A stretch of DNA of 17,576 nt from Thermoplasmatota archaeon. GTDB lineage: Archaea; Thermoplasmatota; Thermoplasmata; Methanomassiliicoccales; Methanomassiliicoccaceae. The notes under the pieces are model-generated. The model was not told the origin of the DNA. It saw nothing but the letters and a program-made list of their open reading frames with translations, and ran no database searches. This document shows, piece by piece, positions 1 to 6,307 of this stretch; positions within the stretch are counted from its first letter, which is position 1, and each line of letters starts with the position of its first letter. The DNA lies in the NCBI GenBank assembly GCA_022709105.1, contig JAKIXL010000017.1:1-17576 (forward strand). The letters are read 5' to 3'. Both the position numbers and the translations under genes were made by a program.

Positions 1-2787
1 CTCCGGCCTCACCTGCGAGGCCTCGTCGAAGATCACAAGGTCGAAACTGACCTTTGACGGGTCCAGGAAGGTGGATACGGATAAGGGGCTCATCAGCAGG
101 CAGGGCTTGAGGGCCTGTATCGGCTCGCTGGCCTGTGAGAAGAGTTCCCTGATCGGTCGGAGGTTCCTTTTTCGGCTGACCTCATGCTTCAGGACCCAAA
201 GTCCGCTCCCCATCTCCGGAGAGGAAAGGTCGCATAACGAAGCTCGACGAGCTTCCAGGAGGGCTCTTGCCCGCCCGGCCGACTGGTCGATGCACCGGCG
301 GTCCAGTTCTGTGAACCTTTCTATCGTCCGCTCATGGGCCTCGCCATCGAAGTCCCTGAGGCGACGGTCCCGGGATATTATGAGGTCATGCCACAGGACC
401 AGGTAACGTTTCCTCACTCCATCCCACAGTCCTCGGTCTGGCAAAGATCCTTGCGTGGCCATTACAAGAAGATCGCCCAACCCCTTCTCGGCCGCTTCCC
501 TCTTTACGCGGGTGGCCTCGGCCCATTCCTGGAACCTGGGCGTCGCCTCCACATGGGCCTGGGCCCAGTCGATCAATTCGTTGAAGGACACCTCATGCAC
601 CGTGCGCCCGGCGGTCAGTCTGCTCATGAGGAACCGCTCGGTGATAGCAGATACAGCCTCCTCCATGCGCATCGCCACGTCCTGAAGTTCGTCCACCTTG
701 GTCTTTAGGCCGACCAAGACCTCAGGTCCAGAACAAAGCAGGCGAACCAGGCCGGGGGAGGAAGGGGTTCCGTAGCGGTCATAGTAGTCCTTGGTCCAGC
801 TTATCGCTGCCCGCACCTTCTCCCACTCGGTGTTCTCTCCCTGGAAGTGCTTCCCTAGGCGTTCCCCGCATTCCGTCTCCATCGCATGCAGGCCAGTGAT
901 CGACTGGGATATGCGGACTATCTCCCCTATCTCTTCCTTGGCCGTTTCGAAGTTAAGCTTTCGGGCCGCCCTGTTGAGGCTGCGCAGGGTGCCCATGTCA
1001 CGGCGATAGCTGAAGCTGAACATTCGCCTGATGGGTCCGCGGTGGTCGTTCTCGAACCTGGTCTGCATTGAGTGCAGGTCCAATGCGAGCACGTCCTCTC
1101 GATACTTCTGGCGGAGCCATGCCATCCGATCTCCCAGCTCCTGGTACGCAGAACGTGTCTCATCGAGAAGCTTGAACAAGGGCGCGGGGTCCGACTCCAG
1201 CCATCTCTCGTCAGGGTAGGCGGTCAGGTTTACCTCGCGCAGATGGGAGATCATCTCATTAACCTCTTTCAGGCTGCTCGGGGCCTCAAGGTCCAGCGAT
1301 CGGGAGAACTGCTCCGCCGCCTCCCTCATCCTGGCACTGGCCAGTTTTAGGGCCGACAAGCGGTGCACGACCTCGGTCTGAGAGCTGAGCTTCCACGAAT
1401 CGATCAGGCAGTCCGACCAGGGGTGGTCCGTCCCAGCAGCCAGCACCGCAGAGTACCTCTCAAGGTCACGGATCAGCGGGAGCAGAGGGGGGAGCTCCCG
1501 CCAGCTCAGTCGCCCAAGGTTTGGGAAGCCCATCGAAATATCAGGGGCCGATCGCAGAGCTGCAAGCTCGGAGAGCAGTTCGCGGAACGAGATCCCGATC
1601 CCATCGCGCTGCTGGTGCAGGGCATCTACATAACCGTCCAGATATGATCTGGCATGGTCAAGTTCCTCTCTTTCTGTAAGAGGCTGTTCCATGGAGGGAG
1701 GCATGAAGACGCATCGAGAGAGCTCTTCGACCACCGCCTGCCGGCTGCCGTCATGGTCATGCAGCTCCAAGCAAAAATCTCCCAGACCTCGACCGTCCAG
1801 CCGCTTCTTGACCACCTCCAGGGCGGCCATCTTCTCCGAGACGAAGAGCACAGTGAGTCCCCGGGAGATGGACTCGGCGATGATGTTGGTGATGGTCTGG
1901 CTCTTCCCGGTGCCCGGAGGGCCTTGGAGCACGAAGCTCGAGCCGCTCAAGGCGAGAGAGATCGCCTCAATCTGACTGGAGTCAGCATCCAGTACCTTCA
2001 GGTCAACGCCGTCATCGGCGCTCTTGATGGTTGCAGCCTGAAGGTTCGCCGTCTCCCCTGCCAATGCCCTGATGACCGGGTGAGCGGCCGCTGCTGCCCG
2101 GTACTGTCCAAGCTCATCGAACATGCACATCTTGGGGAACTTGAACAACCCAAGGTAAGAGCTGTCGCTCACCTTCCAACCGAAACGCTGGACGCTATTG
2201 GCTACGGTGTCAAGGTAGGCCGATAGCTCAAGAGTGCCGTCCGGCAGGACCGGGAGGGTGATGCCAAGCTCAGACCGGAGCTTGTGGGCCAGGGTCGGAT
2301 TGCCTATGGCCTCCCCTGTGGCCTTCAGAGTATAGGGATCAAGAGGACTGGAGCGCCCGATCTCCACTGGAACGAGGACCAACGGGGATTGGACCCTCTG
2401 CCCCTGGGTCCCCTCGCTCGACCATTCCAGGGTCCCAAGGGTTAGGAACAGGATGTTCACCCCCTGCTCACGCATGGCCTCCCGGGCCTTAGTACGCATC
2501 ATCATAAGCGTTCGGTCGCCCTTGGGAGCTTCCGCCGATCTTTGGGGCGACAGGCCTTCTTGGGAGAAAAAGGAGGCTGAACCGTTTGGGCCGATCTCGA
2601 CGAAGAGCGTGCCTTTCAAAGCGACCAGGGCTCCACAGATGTCCTGGGGCGACGGACTGGTAAGCCTTAGGCATCCCAGGCGGCTCTCCTTTACGTCCAG
2701 CAGCCGATTGCGGAGACTGGTGTCCACCAGGCTCTTCCTCCATCTTTCGATACGTACGTCTATGGTGTCCGCTGACAGAGTGCTCAT
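1..2787 (-). CDS. Large superfamily 1 DNA/RNA helicase-like ATPase (DUF4011-type), 3' part cut by window edge
   Basis: The minus strand is open from the ATG at 2785-2787 to base 1 without a stop: 929 codons, C-terminus outside the window. The N-terminal part (about 1-270) resembles the DUF4011 region of very large SF1 (Dna2/NAM7-like) helicases. Walker A is GPPGTGKSQT from residue 289, followed by a motif Ia-like stretch (VLFVSEKMAALEVV). Walker B is VIFDEASQV near residue 918, with Asp921-Glu922. About 630 residues, largely charged and helical, separate the two motifs; such long insertions occur in this family. The remaining helicase motifs and any C-terminal nuclease would lie beyond the left edge. 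A TATA-like element lies about 75 nt upstream, divergent from the TIM-barrel gene. Likely an ATP-driven nucleic-acid remodeller. The substrate cannot be read from sequence; related proteins occur both in housekeeping repair and in defence loci. Confidence 0.85.
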   Translation of the reverse strand, partial: MSTLSADTIDVRIERWRKSLVDTSLRNRLLDVKESRLGCLRLTSPSPQDICGALVALKGTLFVEIGPNGSASFFSQEGLSPQRSAEAPKGDRTLMMMRTKAREAMREQGVNILFLTLGTLEWSSEGTQGQRVQSPLVLVPVEIGRSSPLDPYTLKATGEAIGNPTLAHKLRSELGITLPVLPDGTLELSAYLDTVANSVQRFGWKVSDSSYLGLFKFPKMCMFDELGQYRAAAAAHPVIRALAGETANLQAATIKSADDGVDLKVLDADSSQIEAISLALSGSSFVLQGPPGTGKSQTITNIIAESISRGLTVLFVSEKMAALEVVKKRLDGRGLGDFCLELHDHDGSRQAVVEELSRCVFMPPSMEQPLTEREELDHARSYLDGYVDALHQQRDGIGISFRELLSELAALRSAPDISMGFPNLGRLSWRELPPLLPLIRDLERYSAVLAAGTDHPWSDCLIDSWKLSSQTEVVHRLSALKLASARMREAAEQFSRSLDLEAPSSLKEVNEMISHLREVNLTAYPDERWLESDPAPLFKLLDETRSAYQELGDRMAWLRQKYREDVLALDLHSMQTRFENDHRGPIRRMFSFSYRRDMGTLRSLNRAARKLNFETAKEEIGEIVRISQSITGLHAMETECGERLGKHFQGENTEWEKVRAAISWTKDYYDRYGTPSSPGLVRLLCSGPEVLVGLKTKVDELQDVAMRMEEAVSAITERFLMSRLTAGRTVHEVSFNELIDWAQAHVEATPRFQEWAEATRVKREAAEKGLGDLLVMATQGSLPDRGLWDGVRKRYLVLWHDLIISRDRRLRDFDGEAHERTIERFTELDRRCIDQSAGRARALLEARRASLCDLSSPEMGSGLWVLKHEVSRKRNLRPIRELFSQASEPIQALKPCLLMSPLSVSTFLDPSKVSFDLVIFDEASQVRPE

Positions 2788-2858
2788 CCCAACCGAGGCG
2801 GGTGAAGGGCTGCAAAGTCAAAAGGATTGTGTCCCGGTTCCTTTCCCCGGGAATGGCA

Positions 2859-2872
2859 AGTTTATTATATTC
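2859..2872 (-). promoter_or_regulatory. TATA-like promoter for the helicase gene
   Basis: Read on the minus strand this AT-rich block is GAATATAATAAACT, about 75 nt before the helicase ATG, within the 185-nt divergent intergenic region. It would give a leader of roughly 50 nt. Inferred from archaeal TATA-box form and position only. Confidence 0.4.
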
Positions 2873-2908
2873 ATAGCCCCTCCAGTGGTAGTCGCTCTTC
2901 AACAGCAA

Positions 2909-2917
2909 TTATATATG
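2909..2917 (+). promoter_or_regulatory. TATA box for the TIM-barrel/hexuloisomerase operon
   Basis: TTATATATG sits in the divergent intergenic region about 60 nt before the ATG at 2973. A start site about 25 nt downstream would give a leader of about 30 nt. The sequence is a good archaeal TATA match in otherwise GC-rich DNA. Confidence 0.5.
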
Positions 2918-2972
2918 CAAATCTCCATAATCAGTAACTCTTTAGGGGAAACTTAGGCGTATTGGTGTAATC

Positions 2973-4217
2973 ATGATCCGCTTTGGTCCAGCAGGCATAC
3001 CACTCTCCTGTAAGGGCAGGACCCTCAGGGACGGCATCGAGGACGTGCATGGTCTAGGTCTCAACGCCATGGAGGTCCAGATGGTAAGAGTGAACGTCTT
3101 CGATCGTTTTCCGGACGAGGAGGAGGTGGGGCTCACCCCCTTGCAGGTGGAGAGCGATCTCATAATGGAGATCGTCAGGGTGAAGAACAAGAAGGAGGTG
3201 AGGATCACCAAGCCCACCGAAAGGATCAGAGAGGACGACGCCCTGATCACTCTGGCATCTGGATTGGCCCAGAACTTCATAGAGCTCCGCGAACTGGGGC
3301 AGATGGGGAAGGAGATGGATGTCCAGCTGTCCATGCACACACCATATTACATGGACCTGGCCAGCAATTCCGAGCTGACAGCCAGATGCATGGACAACAT
3401 CCGATGGGCAGGTATAATGACCGATCAGATGGACGGAAACATGGTCATCACCCATCTCGGCCTGGCACCGGACAAGACCAAAAAGCAGGCCAAGAAGAAC
3501 ATTACAGATAACATCTCCTCGATAATGGAGTGGTGGGAGGAGAACAAGCTCAAGCCTCTCTTGGGGTTCGAGACCAGTGGCCGGCAGGAGGTGTTCGGCT
3601 CCCTCGATGAGGTTTTGGAGATGTGCGATCAGATAAAGGGAACGGTCCCGGTGATCAACTTCGCCCATGCCCATGCCCGGGAGAACGGTTCCCTCCGCGA
3701 GCCCTCCGATTTCGGAGCACTGCTCGACAAGGTCCGAGATTACGTGGACGGCGAGTTCTATACACACTTCTCCGGCGTGGAGCATGAGGGAGGCAATGAG
3801 CGGAGGATAACCCCGATCAAGAAGGGCGATCTCAAGTTCGAACCTCTTGCCGATTACCTCGCAGAGGAGAACCCTAACATAACAATAATCTCGTCCTCTC
3901 CGCTCCTCGAGCACGACGCCATGTATATGAAGGTCATCTACGAGCGGGTCCTCACCAAGCGGGTGGCTAAGGAGAGCAAGGCCAAGAGGCCCGAGAAGGA
4001 CAAGGAAGAGGAGGAAGAGGTTGACTATGATGGCCTGGTCGAGGAAATAGAGGGCGTCGATGAGAGCGAGGTCCCGCGGTCCAGGCCCAAGGCCGAAAAG
4101 AAGGCGGCCCCCAAATCCTCCGAGAGGTCGAAGACCGCTTCGAAGAACCAGACCAAGTCCAACGTCTCAGCCAAGCCCACTTCCAGACCGGCAGCCGCGG
4201 CCAAGAAGAAGCGGTGA
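2973..4217 (+). CDS. Endonuclease IV-like TIM-barrel protein with Lys-rich tail
   Basis: This 414-residue protein belongs to the xylose isomerase-like TIM-barrel / AP endonuclease family 2. Candidate metal ligands in endonuclease IV order are His122 (SMHTPYY), His161 (ITHLG), Glu200 (GFETSG), His232/His234 (FAHAHAR), His265 (YTHFSG), His271 and Glu313. This suggests a metal-dependent phosphoesterase acting on abasic sites in DNA, but activity is inferred. Compared with bacterial Nfo there is an extra segment at about 50-90. The tail from about 330 to 414 is an acidic run (EEEEEVDYD) and then Lys/Ser/Pro/Ala-rich sequence ending AAAAKKKR. It looks disordered and could bind nucleic acid. The ATG start is supported by the upstream TATA box and the barrel opening MIRFGPAGIP. 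The stop overlaps the possible GTG start of the next gene, so the two are probably co-transcribed. Confidence 0.8.
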   Translation: MIRFGPAGIPLSCKGRTLRDGIEDVHGLGLNAMEVQMVRVNVFDRFPDEEEVGLTPLQVESDLIMEIVRVKNKKEVRITKPTERIREDDALITLASGLAQNFIELRELGQMGKEMDVQLSMHTPYYMDLASNSELTARCMDNIRWAGIMTDQMDGNMVITHLGLAPDKTKKQAKKNITDNISSIMEWWEENKLKPLLGFETSGRQEVFGSLDEVLEMCDQIKGTVPVINFAHAHARENGSLREPSDFGALLDKVRDYVDGEFYTHFSGVEHEGGNERRITPIKKGDLKFEPLADYLAEENPNITIISSSPLLEHDAMYMKVIYERVLTKRVAKESKAKRPEKDKEEEEEVDYDGLVEEIEGVDESEVPRSRPKAEKKAAPKSSERSKTASKNQTKSNVSAKPTSRPAAAAKKKR

Positions 4218-4219
4218 CC

Positions 4220-4759
4220 ATGAAAGAATCCTTGGATTACATAATGAGGAACGTCAAGGAAGCGTTGGCCAACGTGGACCCTGAGGCCGTCAAACAGACC
4301 ATCGAGGAGTTCATAGATGCCAAGAAGATCTTCATCTATGGGGTAGGGCGGTCCGGCCTGATAGGCCAGGCGTTCGCCGTCAGGCTGGTCCAGATGGGAT
4401 TCGACGTTCACTTCGTCGGCGACATGACCACCCCTTTCGTGGATGAGGGGGACCTGGTGGTCATAGTGTCCAATACGGGGGAGACCATGTCCGCAGTTCA
4501 GACGGCCAATATCGTCCGCAGGGTGGGAGCTCGGGTGATCTCGGTCACCTCGAACCCCAACTCCAAGCTAGGCCATGCATCAAATATCATCCTGGAGGTC
4601 GGACAGACCAAGGACGATCAAAAGAAGAGGCTTGCGCCGCTCGGAACGATCTTCGAGGACGCAGCGCTGGTCATGTTCGATTCGATGATCCCACTTATAA
4701 TGGAAAGGACCGAGCAGAATGAGGCCTCTCTAAGGCGCAGGCACGCCATATGGGTCTGA
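4220..4759 (+). CDS. hxlB: 6-phospho-3-hexuloisomerase (SIS domain)
   Basis: A small SIS-domain sugar-phosphate isomerase (179 residues from this ATG) that interconverts D-arabino-hex-3-ulose 6-phosphate and fructose 6-phosphate in the ribulose monophosphate pathway. Many archaea run this pathway backwards to make pentose phosphate. Family hallmarks are IYGVGRSGLIGQAFAVRL, VGDMTTPF, the SIS phosphate loop VSNTGETMS, and near the end LAPLGTIFEDAALVMFD with the closing LRRRHAIWV. Length is normal for the family. The upstream gene stops at 4217. Translation could start at this ATG, 2 nt after that stop, or at a GTG at 4214 overlapping it; I prefer the ATG. No hexulose-6-phosphate synthase partner is in the window. 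It converges with the JAMM gene, 22 nt between the stops. Confidence 0.88.
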   Translation: MKESLDYIMRNVKEALANVDPEAVKQTIEEFIDAKKIFIYGVGRSGLIGQAFAVRLVQMGFDVHFVGDMTTPFVDEGDLVVIVSNTGETMSAVQTANIVRRVGARVISVTSNPNSKLGHASNIILEVGQTKDDQKKRLAPLGTIFEDAALVMFDSMIPLIMERTEQNEASLRRRHAIWV

Positions 4760-4781
4760 GCGACAGTCCCGGGCAGGGAGA

Positions 4782-5489
4782 TCAAGCATCATTCCGCAGA
4801 CCCGATCGCTCTTCGTTGCCGGCGTCATCTGGTTCCAGCATCTCTCCGCTCACTATGACCTCGGTCTGCCTCATGCGCACCGATGTGCCATAGTATGGGC
4901 TCTGAAATTGGTCCCAGAACACGGCGAAAGGGCGGGAACGGACCCTGCCATCGTCAAGGAAGAAGGCTTCGATCTCCTTGTTCACCGGATCGATGACCAG
5001 CGCCGAGTGCGCCCTGAGGTTGAATAAGGTTCGCTGGGTCTGCACATCGGTAGAGGACATAAAACAATGGTACGAAGGGTGGGAGTGGTACCACCCTACG
5101 ATTATGTACCGAAAGCCTATCTCATCCAGTTGGACAAATAGCTTCTCGAAGGCCCGGGGATCGAACCTTACGCTGACGTCGGTCGCGTCCAGATCGGTCG
5201 TGGCCACATCCCTTACTAGAGCATATTCGGTTCCGTCGTGGCGGTAGATCCCTCCTAGGAGCAGGCCCATGACCTCCCTCCGATCCCTGACATGGGCCAA
5301 AGCATGGTTGCGTATCTTCTCCTCGGCCAGCTTGGAAAGGTAGAGCTCTATGCCCTCCTTTTCCTTTGCCTTGAACTCTGCCAGCCGCCTCTCGCTAAGC
5401 CACTTGTGCGCCCTGGTCCTTTCACGGGCCGGCGGGGGGAGGTCCCTAATATTGGCCTGTTGGTCGGCCACGATCGAAGGCCCTCTCAC
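4782..5489 (-). CDS. JAMM/MPN+ metalloprotease, Rpn11/CSN5-like deubiquitinase of the cassette
   Basis: A 235-residue protein with a complete JAMM zinc site: Glu72 (REVMGLLLGG), then His135-Ser-His137-Pro138, six residues, Ser145 and Asp148. The setting GWYHSHPSYHCFMSSTDVQ is strikingly like eukaryotic Rpn11/CSN5, including the Cys after the HSHP loop. Family members hydrolyse the bond after ubiquitin Gly-Gly. Here it is the obvious candidate to trim the six-residue tail of the ubiquitin-like precursor and to remove conjugates. Residues about 20-65 are a charged helical N-terminal extension (LSERRLAEFKAKEKEG); the C-terminal 20 residues are polar. The start is a GTG sharing GTGA with the E2 stop, preceded by a strong GGTGGTGAG ribosome site, so translation is coupled to E2. 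It is the last gene of the cassette. Confidence 0.9.
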   Translation of the reverse strand: MRGPSIVADQQANIRDLPPPARERTRAHKWLSERRLAEFKAKEKEGIELYLSKLAEEKIRNHALAHVRDRREVMGLLLGGIYRHDGTEYALVRDVATTDLDATDVSVRFDPRAFEKLFVQLDEIGFRYIIVGWYHSHPSYHCFMSSTDVQTQRTLFNLRAHSALVIDPVNKEIEAFFLDDGRVRSRPFAVFWDQFQSPYYGTSVRMRQTEVIVSGEMLEPDDAGNEERSGLRNDA

Positions 5490-5995
5490 CCGTGGCTCAC
5501 CACCCGGGGCAGAGGCACCTGGACCAACGGGGGCAGGACCCTCGGACCTTTGTTGTGGTACTCTGCCGCCGAGGTACAGCTGTCCGTCCCAAAGGGACTG
5601 GAGGGATTGGGGTTCGTGATCAAGGTCTCCATGCCCTTAATGAACGATATGATAGTGGAGTTGAAGTTCCAATCCTCCAAAAGCCTTGTGCAGACCTGGC
5701 CGCCATCTTCGGGCATCATTATGTTGGGATGGAAAATGGGCGTCAGCCACTTTACGACTGGCTTCTTGTACGGATACTCCCTTCCGATAAGCATCCTGAA
5801 CCGGTGGGAGTACCTGACTCCTTGCTTGCCGCCTTCGACATAGTGGGCCGGTATGCGGTTCAGTTCTATCTCTATGCATATAGGGAACGCCACCTGCTCA
5901 GGGTCACTGAGGTCGGGGGCGATCCGGACATAGCCGGCGATGGCCTTCAGCTCGTTCCTGAGCCTGGCGATCAAAATATCATTGGGGAGGGGCAC
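5486..5995 (-). CDS. E2-like ubiquitin-conjugating enzyme (UBC fold)
   Basis: A UBC-fold protein. From the GTG at 5995 it has 169 residues. Hallmarks: the strand REYPYKKPVVKW, then FHPNI with His89-Pro90-Asn91, the active-site Cys102 in GGQVCTRLLEDW, Trp109, and NPNPSSPF at 128-135, matching the conserved PNP segment of E2s. The Asn-to-Cys spacing is 11 residues, about three more than in typical eukaryotic E2s. The C-terminal helices appear replaced by a short Pro-rich tail after SAAEYHNKGP. It should accept the ubiquitin-like protein as a thioester from the E1 gene product and pass it to lysines. I chose GTG 5995 because an AAGGTG ribosome site lies 6 nt upstream; another in-frame GTG at 6004 is inside that site. 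It overlaps the ubiquitin-like gene by 17 nt and the JAMM gene by 3 nt. Confidence 0.9.
   Translation of the reverse strand: MPLPNDILIARLRNELKAIAGYVRIAPDLSDPEQVAFPICIEIELNRIPAHYVEGGKQGVRYSHRFRMLIGREYPYKKPVVKWLTPIFHPNIMMPEDGGQVCTRLLEDWNFNSTIISFIKGMETLITNPNPSSPFGTDSCTSAAEYHNKGPRVLPPLVQVPLPRVVSHG
5496..5504 (-). promoter_or_regulatory. Ribosome binding site of the JAMM gene
   Basis: GGTGGTGAG read on the minus strand, 6 nt before the GTG start at 5489 and inside the end of the E2 coding sequence. It supports the GTG start and coupled translation. Confidence 0.6.
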
Positions 5996-6236
5996 GATAT
6001 CCACCTTCGGGGTCCGGGATCAGTTCCAGTTCATCCGCGTCCTTGAGGCCTACCTCGAGAACCGTCTGCGATCCGCGCAGCAATCTCTTCCCGCGCCTGA
6101 GAACATAGGCGCCGGGATTCTTGTTCCAAAAACTGGCAGCGCCCCGCACGATCTCATCCATGGTATTCTCGTTCTCCATTTCCATGTCGACGGTAGAGCC
6201 CGTCTCAGCATTTCTGACCTTTACCCTGATGGGCAT
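5979..6236 (-). CDS. Ubiquitin-like modifier precursor with Gly-Gly plus six-residue tail
   Basis: This 85-residue beta-grasp protein reads as a ubiquitin homologue: strand PIRVKVRNAETG, a helix about 26-37, then YVLRRGKRLLRG and GLKDADELELIPDPEGG. Gly78-Gly79 is followed by the six-residue tail YRAPPQ, so the Gly-Gly must be exposed by cleavage, most simply by the adjacent JAMM protease. Aligned on the GK motif, Lys50 matches ubiquitin Lys48 and Lys65 matches Lys63 (both pairs 15 apart); Lys6 matches Lys6. Leu46 and Leu72 fall at the Ile44/Val70 hydrophobic-patch positions. MoaD/ThiS and SAMP proteins normally end directly at Gly-Gly, which argues against a pure sulfur carrier. The ATG start has no clear Shine-Dalgarno, consistent with a separate or leaderless transcript, 71 nt after the E1 stop. 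Confidence 0.88.
   Translation of the reverse strand: MPIRVKVRNAETGSTVDMEMENENTMDEIVRGAASFWNKNPGAYVLRRGKRLLRGSQTVLEVGLKDADELELIPDPEGGYRAPPQ
6002..6007 (-). promoter_or_regulatory. E2 ribosome binding site formed by the Gly-Gly codons
   Basis: AAGGTG on the minus strand spans the codons GAA-GGT-GGA for Glu77-Gly78-Gly79 of the ubiquitin-like protein. It lies 6 nt before the E2 GTG at 5993-5995. It matches the archaeal anti-Shine-Dalgarno core and decides the E2 start. Confidence 0.6.
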
Positions 6237-6307
6237 ATTAATCGAATTTTAATGATTAATTACTCACGATAAAGGTAATGCCTTCATGTAATTATTCTGA
6301 TACTGTG

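Noticed and set aside
1654..2226. 190-codon plus-strand frame inside the helicase region
   Set aside because: Opposite the Walker A region of the helicase; no protein-like features of its own.
3054..3914. 286-codon open frame on the minus strand opposite the TIM-barrel gene
   Set aside because: It is antisense to a gene with clear catalytic motifs. Its sequence is Leu/His-rich with no family resemblance, as expected of a shadow frame in GC-rich DNA.
5486..6004. E2 start at the GTG at 6002-6004
   Set aside because: That codon lies inside the AAGGTG ribosome site for the GTG at 5993-5995, which has ideal 6-nt spacing.
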